Below are positions 15,059-23,124 of a stretch of DNA of 64,000 nt, in pieces. The translations under genes were made by a program, and so were the position numbers. Source of the stretch: Chloracidobacterium sp. (GTDB lineage Bacteria > Acidobacteriota > Blastocatellia > Pyrinomonadales > Pyrinomonadaceae); assembly GCA_016716365.1 (NCBI GenBank), contig JADJWM010000018.1, positions 248,001 to 312,000 of the forward strand, in the 5' to 3' direction. The notes beneath the pieces were generated by a model. The model ran no database searches. It saw nothing but the letters and a program-made list of their open reading frames with translations, and was not told the DNA's origin. The first letter of the stretch is position 1, and every line of letters begins with the position of its first letter.

Positions 15059-15919
15059 GTGAGTACCGCACCGGCATTTAACAAGGCTGAGATATCGATC
15101 ACGGCGTCGGACGGGAGTGAATTCAGTGACGTTCTGGCTGCTGAAGAGCCGCTGGAGATCCGCCTGGGCTTTCCAGACGGGACCCACCGTGCGATCTCGA
15201 TCACCATGCGGACGCCGGGCGACGATGGGGAGCTTTCGGCGGGTTTCTTGTTTACCGAGGGGATAATCGATTCTCGCGAGCAGATAAAGCAGATCCGCCA
15301 TTGCGGGCTGAAGATCGGGAAGCAGATGGGCACGCTCGACCGTGTGGCGGCGCTCAATTCGAATACGATCCGAATTGATCTCGCAGATGATGCCGCCGTT
15401 GACCTGAAAAAACTCGAACGGCATTTCTATACGACGTCGAGCTGCGGCGTTTGCGGCAAATCGTCGATCGAGGCACTCCGGACATCGGCCGAACCGATGT
15501 CCGGAAATCAACTGCGGATCGACGCCGAATTGATCCACTCACTGCCTGAAAAACTTCGCGAGTCACAAAGTGTTTTCGATCGGACCGGCGGCCTGCACGC
15601 TTCGGCTTTATTTACGGAAGACGGCGAACTCGACCTGGTTCGTGAAGATGTCGGCCGCCACAACGCACTCGACAAGGTGGTCGGGCGCAAGTTTCTGGAC
15701 GGCGGGATGCCGCTCAACGACCGCATCCTGCTTCTGAGTGGGCGGGCGAGTTTCGAACTGGTTCAAAAGGCATTGATGGCCGGCATCCCGGTCGTTGCGG
15801 CGGTAGGTGCACCCTCGACGCTCGCGGTCGAACTCGCGGCCGAGTACGGGATGACGCTGATAGGATTTGTCCGCGACGGGCGGTTCAATATCTACTGCGG
15901 CGGACAGAGGATCATGTAG
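15059..15919 (+). CDS. fdhD: formate dehydrogenase accessory sulfurtransferase FdhD
   Basis: 286 residues with a GTG start at 15059. FdhD passes sulfur from a cysteine desulfurase to the bis-MGD cofactor of formate dehydrogenase. Visible are the active-site loop TTSSCGVCGKSS (C129, C132), GELSAGFLFTEGII, DLVREDVGRHNALDKVVG and LSGRASFELVQKALMAGIPVV. Length is typical. TAGAAT ends 6 nt before the GTG and there is no Shine-Dalgarno, so the mRNA may be leaderless. The molybdoenzyme it should serve starts 104 bp downstream. Confidence 0.95.
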   Translation: MSTAPAFNKAEISITASDGSEFSDVLAAEEPLEIRLGFPDGTHRAISITMRTPGDDGELSAGFLFTEGIIDSREQIKQIRHCGLKIGKQMGTLDRVAALNSNTIRIDLADDAAVDLKKLERHFYTTSSCGVCGKSSIEALRTSAEPMSGNQLRIDAELIHSLPEKLRESQSVFDRTGGLHASALFTEDGELDLVREDVGRHNALDKVVGRKFLDGGMPLNDRILLLSGRASFELVQKALMAGIPVVAAVGAPSTLAVELAAEYGMTLIGFVRDGRFNIYCGGQRIM

Positions 15920-16023
15920 AAAACGAACCTTAGCGAGTGGGACTTACAGCTAAGAGCGCTGGAGTTTGAAGCTCGCGACCACTTAGGGGCACACTCCCTA
16001 CCGGTCGTGTTTCCGCCTTTGGT

Positions 16024-18300
16024 ATGGCTGACGAATCGGAAGAACTCAAAGTATCTGCGCCGCCGAAGGTTTCCGCGGGTATCCACGCCGTGACGAATGC
16101 ACTGCGGCATCTCTACGGCAAGATGGGGCCGATACGCGCGACGCGCGGGATGCTGAAGCTGAATCAGAAGGGCGGCATCGACTGCCAATCCTGTGCATGG
16201 CCGGACCCCGAGCATCGAACGATAAACGAATTCTGCGAGAACGGAGCGAAGGCCCTGGCCGATGAAGCGACGAAGAAAAAGATCGGCAGGGAATTTTTTG
16301 CATCGCATTCGGTCGCCGAACTCGCGGTCGAATCCGACTTTTGGATTAACCAGCAGGGCCGATTGACCGAGCCGATGATCCTCCGCGAGGCCGGCACCCA
16401 TTATGAACCGATCGGATGGGACGAGGCGATAGGGCTTGTTGCCGGAAAGCTCACTTCGCTTGCCTCGCCCGACGAGGCGGTCTTTTACACTTCGGGGCGG
16501 ACCTCGAACGAAGCCGCCTTCCTCTACCAACTATTTGTTCGCAAGTTCGGGAGCAACAACCTGCCCGACTGCTCGAACATGTGCCACGAATCGACGAGCG
16601 TGGCATTGGCCGAATCGATCGGGCTCGGCAAAGCGACGATCCGGCTCGAAGATTTTGAGAAGACCGATCTGGTCATCGTGATCGGTCAAAACCCGGGGAC
16701 GAACGCGCCGCGAATGCTCTCGTCACTCGCCGCGGCAAAGAAGGCCGGAGCGAAGATGATCGCGATCAATCCGCTTGCGGAGGTCGGGCTGACGAGCTTT
16801 GTCGATCCGAATCCGCAGCACGGCAATCCGTTGTCGGTATTAGGTTTCCGGCCGGCGAAACTCGCCGATCTGCATCTGCCGGTGCGGATCGGCGGCGATA
16901 TGGCCGTTCTGAAAGGCATGATGAAAATGATGCTTGAACGCGAGCGGGCCAAGCCGGGGAGCGTGTTCGATGCGGAATTTATAGCCAACGAGACTGCGGG
17001 CTTCGATGAGTTCACCGCGTCGCTCGATGCCGTGCCGTGGGAAGAGATCATCGAGGGCTCGGGCCTCACCCGGGACGAGCTTGATGAGGCGGCGGAAATG
17101 GTGATCGCGGCCCGGTCGTTCATTACGTGCTGGGCAATGGGCGTAACGCAGCACACGGCCGCTGTTGCGACAATACAGGACATCGTGAATCTCCACCTTC
17201 TCCGCGGTGCGATCGGGCGGCCGGGTGCCGGTTTGTGTCCGGTCCGCGGCCACTCGAATGTTCAGGGCGATCGCACGATGGGCATCTGGGAGAAGATGAC
17301 CCCCGTTTTTCGTGCGAACCTTGAAGGCGAATTTGGGTTCACAACGCCTGAACGCGACGGGCTTAATACCGTCGAGAGTATCGCCGCGATGCGGGACGGC
17401 AAAGCGAAGGTTTTCTTTGCGATGGGCGGGAACTTTGCGGCCGCGTCGCCGGACACGGAGGCGGTTGCCGATGCGCTTGCGAAGTGCGATCTGACGATCC
17501 AGGTGATCACGAAATTGAACCGAACGGCGGTCACGCCGGGGCGAATGTCGATAATTCTGCCATGCCTTGGCAGGTCGGAGATAGACCGGCAGGCAAGCGG
17601 CGATCAGTTTGTCTCGACGGAGAGCACGATGCTGAATGTGCAGATGTCGAAGGGCATTTTCGAGCCCGCGTCCGAACACATTCGGAGCGAGACGTGGATA
17701 GTCTGCCGGCTTGCCAAAGCGACACTTGGAGTGGATGGCATCGACTGGGATGGTTTCGCTGCCGACTATGACCTGATCCGCGATGCGATCGAACGGGTCG
17801 TGCCGGGTTTTGAAAATTACAATGTACGCATTCGCGAACCGGGCGGATTCTATTTGCCAAATCCGCCACGAGAAGGAGTTTTTCCGACGCCGACAGGCAA
17901 GGCATTGTTCAAAACAACGCCGCTCGAGTTCGTTCGGGTTCAGCCGGGCAGGATGCTGATGACGACCATCCGGTCGCACGACCAATTCAACACGACGATC
18001 TACGGACTGGACGATCGATACCGAGGGATCGACGGCGGCCGCCGCGTGATCTTTATGAATGAGGACGACATCGCCGAACTCGGACTTTCGTCAGGCCAGC
18101 CGGTGGATATCACAAGCTATTGGGACGACGGCGAAAGGCGGGTTCACGGATTTGCGGTGGTGCCCTATTCGATCCCGAAGCGGTGCTGCGCCGCATATTT
18201 TCCTGAAGCTAACCCGCTTGTCCCCCTGGGCAGCCACGCGAAACGAAGCGGAACGCCGACCTCAAAGTGCATTGTTGTTTCGGTCGAGCCTACTCTATGA
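16024..18300 (+). CDS. FdhF/YdeP-family molybdopterin oxidoreductase
   Basis: 758 residues. It matches the 'oxidoreductase alpha (molybdopterin) subunit' family (FdhF/YdeP): ALRHLYGKMGPIRATRGMLKLNQKGGIDCQSCAWPDPEH at the N-terminus, then FYTSGRTSNEAAFLYQLFVRKFGSNNLPDCSNMCHESTSVAL, VIGQNPGTNAPRM, RGHSNVQGDRTMG and a C-terminal MopB-binding domain (TTIRSHDQFNTTIYG). Only CxxC plus scattered Cys are seen at the N-terminus, so the iron-sulfur cluster may be atypical or absent. There is no twin-arginine signal, so it is cytoplasmic. FdhD directly upstream supports a formate-dehydrogenase-like activity. The substrate is not proven; YdeP-like members are poorly characterised. Confidence 0.88.
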   Translation: MADESEELKVSAPPKVSAGIHAVTNALRHLYGKMGPIRATRGMLKLNQKGGIDCQSCAWPDPEHRTINEFCENGAKALADEATKKKIGREFFASHSVAELAVESDFWINQQGRLTEPMILREAGTHYEPIGWDEAIGLVAGKLTSLASPDEAVFYTSGRTSNEAAFLYQLFVRKFGSNNLPDCSNMCHESTSVALAESIGLGKATIRLEDFEKTDLVIVIGQNPGTNAPRMLSSLAAAKKAGAKMIAINPLAEVGLTSFVDPNPQHGNPLSVLGFRPAKLADLHLPVRIGGDMAVLKGMMKMMLERERAKPGSVFDAEFIANETAGFDEFTASLDAVPWEEIIEGSGLTRDELDEAAEMVIAARSFITCWAMGVTQHTAAVATIQDIVNLHLLRGAIGRPGAGLCPVRGHSNVQGDRTMGIWEKMTPVFRANLEGEFGFTTPERDGLNTVESIAAMRDGKAKVFFAMGGNFAAASPDTEAVADALAKCDLTIQVITKLNRTAVTPGRMSIILPCLGRSEIDRQASGDQFVSTESTMLNVQMSKGIFEPASEHIRSETWIVCRLAKATLGVDGIDWDGFAADYDLIRDAIERVVPGFENYNVRIREPGGFYLPNPPREGVFPTPTGKALFKTTPLEFVRVQPGRMLMTTIRSHDQFNTTIYGLDDRYRGIDGGRRVIFMNEDDIAELGLSSGQPVDITSYWDDGERRVHGFAVVPYSIPKRCCAAYFPEANPLVPLGSHAKRSGTPTSKCIVVSVEPTL

Positions 18301-18452
18301 CCACAGCTTTAGGCTGTTTTGTTTCACCATCGACCCACCGACGAAAGTGTCTTTAATCCCCGGAATCCCATTGTCCTTGCCTCCCAATTTCCGATAAAAT
18401 CGGCAGCATAACGACTCCATTGACAGAATTTCTTTAAGATCGGGAGGACCTC

Positions 18453-19532
18453 ATGAAGAAAATCACCACTATGGCCCTGTCCTTTATTTTGACCTTCGGT
18501 TCGTCGTCCCTTGTCCTTGCGGACCAGATCACGCTAAAGAACGGCGACCGCATAACGGGTAAGATCGTCAAGAAGGATGGCGACAAGATCGTCATCGAAA
18601 CGGAATCGGCCGGCGTGATTGCCGTGCTTTGGGCGGCGGTCGATAAGGTGGCTTCCGACGCCCCGCTGAACCTTGAACTTGCGGACGGACAGACCATCAA
18701 GGGCACGGTCGCTACGGTCGACAGCAGGCTGGAAGTCGAGACAATAGACGCCGGTAAGGTCGTGGTCGAGAGGGAAAAGGTGACAACGGCAAGGAACGAA
18801 GCGGAGCAGGCGAAATTCATCGCCGAACGTGACCGGATGCTCAACCCAAGTTTCGGCGATCTTTGGACCGGTTCGGCCGATGTCGGCTACAGCCTGACGA
18901 CTGGAAACTCAAAAACGCAGGCGTTCACGGCGGGTATTCGGGCCGCAAGAGAGACGGTCAAGGACAAGATCACGGTCTATGCGAATGCGGTGCAGGCGAG
19001 TAATTCGACGACCGGCGTGAGCGTGACGACGGCGAAGGCACTTTGGTTCGGCGGCCGCTACGATTACAACATCAACCGGAAACTGTTTGTCTTCGGGTCC
19101 GGAGACTTCGAGATCGACTCGCCGCAGCTTTTGGACCTGCGAATGGTCTTCGGCGGCGGCATCGGTTACCGTGCGATCAGAAACGAGCGGACGCAGCTAG
19201 ACCTGTTCGGCGGAGCGGCTTACAACCGCGAATATTTCCAGACAGGCCTCAAGCGAAGTTCGGCGGAGCTGACCATCGGGAACGAGTTGAAGCACAGGTT
19301 GAACAAAAGAATGAAGGTTTCACAACGTTTTGTCGGATATCCAAACCTTTCAGAATTTGGCCGTTTTCGTGCTCAGTTCGACGCCTCGCTCTTGACCGAT
19401 ATAAACGGGTGGCTCGGTTGGCATATCACGGTCGCCGACCGCTTTAACAGCGATCCCGTCCTTGGGGCCGAAAAGAACGACCTGCTGCTTTCAACGGGCC
19501 TAAGGGTGAATTTTGGCCGGGCCAACAAGTGA
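18453..19532 (+). CDS. DUF481 outer-membrane protein
   Basis: 359 residues behind a GGGAGGA ribosome site. Signal peptide MKKITTMALSFILTFGSSSLVLA. Residues 25-120 contain two SH3/Sm-like units (DQITLKNGDRITGKIVKKDGDKIVIET and LADGQTIKGTVATVDSRLEVETIDAGKVVVE). A DUF481 beta-barrel of about 230 residues follows (WTGSADVGYSLTTGNSKTQAFTAGIRAARE, ending LLLSTGLRVNFGRANK). DUF481 proteins are salt-induced or unknown-function outer-membrane barrels. Monocistronic between the molybdoenzyme and purF. Confidence 0.85.
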   Translation: MKKITTMALSFILTFGSSSLVLADQITLKNGDRITGKIVKKDGDKIVIETESAGVIAVLWAAVDKVASDAPLNLELADGQTIKGTVATVDSRLEVETIDAGKVVVEREKVTTARNEAEQAKFIAERDRMLNPSFGDLWTGSADVGYSLTTGNSKTQAFTAGIRAARETVKDKITVYANAVQASNSTTGVSVTTAKALWFGGRYDYNINRKLFVFGSGDFEIDSPQLLDLRMVFGGGIGYRAIRNERTQLDLFGGAAYNREYFQTGLKRSSAELTIGNELKHRLNKRMKVSQRFVGYPNLSEFGRFRAQFDASLLTDINGWLGWHITVADRFNSDPVLGAEKNDLLLSTGLRVNFGRANK

Positions 19533-19603
19533 GCGGTGCCAACAAATCCCAGGCCGATCGGTGGATCGTCGAAACGATCGGCGGCCGTGCCGAACCACGT
19601 CGA

Positions 19604-19622
19604 ACAAGCTAGAATATAGTTA
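19604..19622 (+). promoter_or_regulatory. -10-like hexamer 7 nt before purF (leaderless start)
   Basis: TAGAAT at 19610-19615 ends exactly 7 nt before the purF ATG. No Shine-Dalgarno is present. If this is the -10, transcription would begin at or next to the start codon. Confidence 0.4.
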
Positions 19623-21008
19623 ATGGACCTGCTCAGGGACAAGTTTCGCGAGGAATGTGGGGTATTTGGCATCTTTGGCCACGAAGAGGCTTCGACCGTG
19701 GCTCAGCTCGGGCTTTTTGCGGTCCAGCACCGCGGACAGGAGGCGTGTGGCATCGTCTCGACGGACGGTAAAGACCTTCATCAATATCGCTCCAAGGGCC
19801 TGATCGCGGACGTCCTGACAGAAGATGTGCTCAGGAACCTGAAGGGCTCGGCCGCGATCGGGCATACGCGTTACTCGACGACCGGCCGGAATACGATAAA
19901 AGAAGTACAGCCCTTTGCTGTGACGTGCCAGCACGGGCAGATCGCCGTTTGTCACAATGGAAATTTGCCGTTTGCCGAAGCAAAACGGCGTGAACTAGAG
20001 CGAGCCGGAGCGATATTTTCATCGACCTCGGACACCGAAACCATCCTTCACAGCATCGCTCGGACGCCGGCGGCGAACGCCATCGAGGCGGTAACGAAGG
20101 TCCTGAGCGACACCGAGGGCGCGTTCTCGCTGCTGTTTCTGACCCCGGATTCGCTGGTAGCGGTGCGTGATCCTCGCGGTTTCCGGCCGCTGGTCCTCGG
20201 AAAGCTCAAGGATGCCTGGTGCATCGCGTCCGAGACGTGTTCGTTCGATCTGATCGATGCCGAGTATGTCCGCGAGGTCGAGCCGGGCGAGATGGTCATT
20301 ATCAACGAGTCCGGCCTTCATTCATCGAAACCCTTCGTCGAAAAGCCGCATGCTGTCTGCAGTTTTGAGCACGTTTATTTCTCGCGGCCGGATTCGACAA
20401 TCTTCGGCCGATCGGTGAATGAATCCCGTCACAAAATGGGAAAGCGGCTCGCTGTCGAGCACCCGGTCGATGCTGACATTGTCGTTCCGGTACCTGATTC
20501 GGGGGTTGCCGCGGCGATCGGTTACGCTGCCGAGTCCGGCATCAATTATCGGCAGGCGATCATCCGGAACCACTATGTCGGCCGTACGTTTATCGAGCCG
20601 TCGCAATCGATCCGCTCGTTTGGCGTCCGGCTTAAATTGAATCCGATAAAGGACCTGATCAGAGATAGACGGGTCGTACTTGTGGACGATTCGATCGTTC
20701 GCGGGACGACGTCGAAGAAGATCGTCCAGATGGTGCGAGAGGCCGGTGCGACCGAGGTGCATGTGCGGATCTCGTGCCCGCCGACCACCCATTCGTGTTA
20801 TTACGGTGTTGATACGCCGCATCGCCGCGACCTGATCGCATCGCGAATGACGGAAGAGGAGATCTGCGAATACATCGGTGCGGATTCTCTCGGATTTCTT
20901 TCTCTTGAAGGGATGCTTGAGGCTATCGGGATCGACCCGTCATCGTCCTGTACGGCCTGCTGGAGCGGGCATTATCCCACCCTGACGGCAAACAGCCATA
21001 CTGCATGA
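19623..21008 (+). CDS. purF: amidophosphoribosyltransferase
   Basis: 461 residues. First committed step of purine synthesis: PRPP plus glutamine to phosphoribosylamine. An 11-residue propeptide precedes the nucleophile C12 (EECGVFGIFG), which becomes N-terminal after self-cleavage. The glutaminase domain has GHTRYSTTG and QPFAVTCQHGQIAVCHNGNL. The PRPP-binding domain has VVLVDDSIVRGTTSKKIVQMVREAGA. The Cys pairs near the end (CPPTTHSCYYG, SSCTACWSGHYP) fit the iron-sulfur-containing B. subtilis-type enzyme. Length is typical. Not in a purine operon here. Confidence 0.97.
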   Translation: MDLLRDKFREECGVFGIFGHEEASTVAQLGLFAVQHRGQEACGIVSTDGKDLHQYRSKGLIADVLTEDVLRNLKGSAAIGHTRYSTTGRNTIKEVQPFAVTCQHGQIAVCHNGNLPFAEAKRRELERAGAIFSSTSDTETILHSIARTPAANAIEAVTKVLSDTEGAFSLLFLTPDSLVAVRDPRGFRPLVLGKLKDAWCIASETCSFDLIDAEYVREVEPGEMVIINESGLHSSKPFVEKPHAVCSFEHVYFSRPDSTIFGRSVNESRHKMGKRLAVEHPVDADIVVPVPDSGVAAAIGYAAESGINYRQAIIRNHYVGRTFIEPSQSIRSFGVRLKLNPIKDLIRDRRVVLVDDSIVRGTTSKKIVQMVREAGATEVHVRISCPPTTHSCYYGVDTPHRRDLIASRMTEEEICEYIGADSLGFLSLEGMLEAIGIDPSSSCTACWSGHYPTLTANSHTA

Positions 21009-21023
21009 TCCTTGATCTTGTGT

Positions 21024-21566
21024 TTAATTTGATCGGCGACGGGACGGTGTGATCCGGATAGGTGTCCGGACGGAGCGTTCAAGTGTCGGGATCGTTCGCT
21101 CCATTAGCCTTATCGTGTTCGCCTGGGATGGATCGCTCCTGTAACGCCGGATGAATTCCTTGCCGGACGCGATCGCGATCTGCTTGCTCGCGACGTCTTC
21201 TCGGCCACGATTCGTCATAAAGGCATTGTAGAGCCCGTCGCGCTGGGTGTTGTCCAGGACGGCCTGGCGTTCAGCGGGTGCCAACGCTTCGCGGATCGCA
21301 ACGATCAATTCGGGGCTGGCATCCTGAAGCTGGAGTGCCCATTCTTCTTCGGTTGAGAGCGCGAAATTAACCCCCCGATCACGAACTTCCTCTATCAGTT
21401 CGCGGTTGGTCTTTTCGAGGTTTTCCGGGAGGTCGCCCGCGAGGCGAAGCGAGACGCTTATCTCACGCTTCGTTACGGGGGGGTCATGATCGTCTTCCTG
21501 CGCGGCCGCGGGTATCGCGAGTGCGATGCTCAACAGCGTGCAGAACAAAAGTCCGCTGGAGCTCAT
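21024..21566 (-). CDS. secreted protein of unknown function, 180 aa
   Basis: A signal peptide (MSSSGLLFCTLLSIALAIPAAAQ) is followed by a charged helical protein. It opens with TKREISVSLRLAGDLPENLEKTNRELIEEVRDRGVNFALSTEEEWALQLQDASPELIVAIREAL, reminiscent of short secreted acidobacterial proteins that carry a RELIEEVRERGVDF-like motif. The C-terminus is Arg-rich (ITPSRRRSN). No enzyme motif. Shine-Dalgarno AGAGGTG precedes the ATG at 21566. It converges with purF (15-bp gap) and is divergent from the SYLF gene, sharing an inverted repeat in the intergenic region. Confidence 0.65.
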   Translation of the reverse strand: MSSSGLLFCTLLSIALAIPAAAQEDDHDPPVTKREISVSLRLAGDLPENLEKTNRELIEEVRDRGVNFALSTEEEWALQLQDASPELIVAIREALAPAERQAVLDNTQRDGLYNAFMTNRGREDVASKQIAIASGKEFIRRYRSDPSQANTIRLMERTIPTLERSVRTPIRITPSRRRSN

Positions 21567-21584
21567 AGGACACCTCTACAATTT

Positions 21585-21600
21585 CTCATGATAGCATGAG
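21585..21600. promoter_or_regulatory. perfect inverted repeat between divergent genes (possible activator site)
   Basis: CTCATG-ATAG-CATGAG, a perfect 6+6 bp inverted repeat. Its centre is about 45 bp upstream of the -24 element of the sigma-54 promoter at 21638, a plausible though close position for an enhancer-binding protein. It is also just upstream of the ATG of the divergent gene at 21566. Confidence 0.4.
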
Positions 21601-21636
21601 CCGTCAATAGGCGCCCAATTCCCCCTTTTTAGGTTC

Positions 21637-21654
21637 TTGGCACACGAGTTGCGC
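21637..21654 (+). promoter_or_regulatory. sigma-54 (-24/-12) promoter of the SYLF gene
   Basis: TTGGCAC-ACGAG-TTGC (TGGCAC at 21638-21643, TTGC at 21649-21652) matches the consensus TGGCAC-N5-TTGC exactly with the invariant GG/GC spacing. Predicted start of transcription is near 21664, leaving a leader of about 110 nt. It requires RpoN and an activator such as the NtrC-type regulator in this window. Confidence 0.8.
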
Positions 21655-21776
21655 ATTTGATACTGTAGTCCGAGAAGAAGGCCTCAGCCAGTGATCGTTA
21701 TTCGGATGATCATTGCCAGGCCGAAGCGAATTCAGCCCAGCAATTGGCGGTGTTCAAACGTGACAAGGAGGAAGTA

Positions 21777-22502
21777 ATGAGAAAAGTACCTAAGATATTC
21801 CTATTTTTGTTCGGCGCACTGACGTTGGCGGCAGGCGCGGGCAATCCCGCACTCGCTCAGATGACCGCGAAAGAAAAAGCAAATCAGATCAAAAAGGCCG
21901 GAGAAACGGCAAAAGATGCTTCGAAGGTCATCGACGAGCTGATGCGTATTCCTGCGAACTCGATACCCGAAGCACTCTTTAAGGATGCCAAAGCGATCGC
22001 TGTTTTTCCCGGTGTTCTGAAGGCCGCCTTTGGTGTCGGCGGCAGCGGTGGCCACGGCCTGATCTCGCGCCGGTTGTCATCGGGATGGAGTGCCCCAACG
22101 GCCTATAAGTTTGGGAGCGGCAGCGTCGGTTTCCAGATCGGCGGTTCGAAAACCGATCTTGTAATGCTGTTTATGACGGAGGACAGCCTGGAAAATCTGC
22201 TCGAAGATCAGTTTGAGATCGGGGGCGAGGCCTCGGCTGCGGCGGGGCCGGTCGGGCGGACGGCAAAGGCCACGACCGATGCTCAATTCAAAGCTCAGAT
22301 ACTTTCCTACTCCCGCAGCAAAGGTCTTTTTGCCGGGGTCTCGATCACCGGAGGTGTGATCAGCCCCGACAATGATCGCAACATGGCCCTCTATGGCTTC
22401 CCGGCGAAGGAGCTTTTGACAGGCGTTAATAAGGTGCCGATCGCGTCGATCCCGCCCGCGACCAAGGTGTTCCAAGAGACTCTTACTCGACACTCAAAAT
22501 AA
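21777..22502 (+). CDS. SYLF-domain (Ysc84/DUF500) lipid-binding protein, secreted
   Basis: 241 residues from ATG at 21777, preceded by AAGGAGGAAGTA. Signal peptide MRKVPKIFLFLFGALTLAAGAGNPALAQ. The SYLF domain is plain: VIDELMRIPANSIPEALFKDAKAIAVFPGVLKAAFGVGGSGGHGLISRR, then GSGSVGFQIGGSKTDLVMLFMTEDSLENLL, then GPVGRTAKATTDAQFKAQILSYSRSKGLFAGVSITGGVI. In eukaryotes this fold binds phosphoinositides; bacterial members are exported and their role is unclear, possibly envelope stress. Transcribed from a sigma-54 promoter, which is unusual and suggests conditional expression. tmRNA follows 120 bp later. Confidence 0.9.
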   Translation: MRKVPKIFLFLFGALTLAAGAGNPALAQMTAKEKANQIKKAGETAKDASKVIDELMRIPANSIPEALFKDAKAIAVFPGVLKAAFGVGGSGGHGLISRRLSSGWSAPTAYKFGSGSVGFQIGGSKTDLVMLFMTEDSLENLLEDQFEIGGEASAAAGPVGRTAKATTDAQFKAQILSYSRSKGLFAGVSITGGVISPDNDRNMALYGFPAKELLTGVNKVPIASIPPATKVFQETLTRHSK

Positions 22503-22621
22503 ATGTTCAAAGTAGAACCTGGGGTCCTCCGTGCATAAGGCAGCGAACCAAGCGCTTTCACTTTTCATCCAAGTTTCGTAAAATGGCAGTCCGCTTAACC
22601 GGAGCGGACTTTCCTCTTTAT

Positions 22622-22995
22622 GGGGGCGACAGGCTTCGACAGGGGCTTGTATAGATCTTTGGATGCACGTCGGGCTTTTTGTAGGTGAGCCCGTTAACAA
22701 AACTTGCAAAACACAAATGCTAATCAAGAATTAGCTCTCGCTGCCTAATTAACTTTAGCTACAGCGATGTCTTGTCAGAAGTTTGCTTGATGCGACTGAT
22801 AAAGGCATAACCCAGTTCAAGCTAGGGCACGTCCACCGCCTGCGGACGCGTCCGAAACGTTAGTCAGGCTGGTTTTCGGCAAGGTTCGCCCGCTTGCTTA
22901 CTTGCCGAAAATGAGACTTGAGCAATCGGGCTAAACGTGTAGATTTCACTGGTCGCAACCTTTGGATGCGGGTTCGATTCCCGCCGCCTCCACCA
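22622..22995 (+). ncRNA. ssrA: transfer-messenger RNA (tmRNA)
   Basis: About 374 nt. The 5' end GGGGGCGACAGGCTTCGACA and the 3' end GGTTCGATTCCCGCCGCCTCCACCA are diagnostic: a tRNA-like half with T-loop TTCGATTC and encoded CCA, and a 7-bp acceptor stem (GGGGGCG with CGCCTCC, one G-U). The tag frame ends GCT AAT CAA GAA TTA GCT CTC GCT GCC TAA, that is ANQELALAA, at 22719-22748. The exact resume codon is uncertain and could lie a few codons earlier. It rescues stalled ribosomes together with SmpB. One-piece, not permuted. Confidence 0.97.
22719..22748 (+). other. tmRNA proteolysis tag reading frame
   Basis: In-frame codons specify A-N-Q-E-L-A-L-A-A then TAA. The ALAA ending is the classic ClpXP/ClpAP degron. 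The frame is also open upstream (N-T-N before the first Ala), so the tag may start up to three residues earlier. Confidence 0.8.
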
Positions 22996-23111
22996 TCATT
23001 TTATCCATCTTGCTGACTAGGAAAGCAGTTGGCGATCCGAGCAAAGCGGGTCCGGACTTCCAGTTACAGCGCTGGCTGCCCGGCTTCGCTTCCTTCGCCG
23101 GGATTCTTGGC

Positions 23112-23124
23112 TATAATTGCATCG
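23112..23124 (+). promoter_or_regulatory. -10 hexamer 7 nt before the 23125 start codon
   Basis: Perfect TATAAT at 23112-23117, 7 nt before ATG, with no ribosome site between. This predicts a leaderless mRNA. Confidence 0.45.

Noticed and set aside
19565..19580. GATCGT-CGAA-ACGATC hairpin between the DUF481 gene and purF, as a riboswitch or terminator
   Set aside because: Short stem, no T-run, and no match to a purine riboswitch core.
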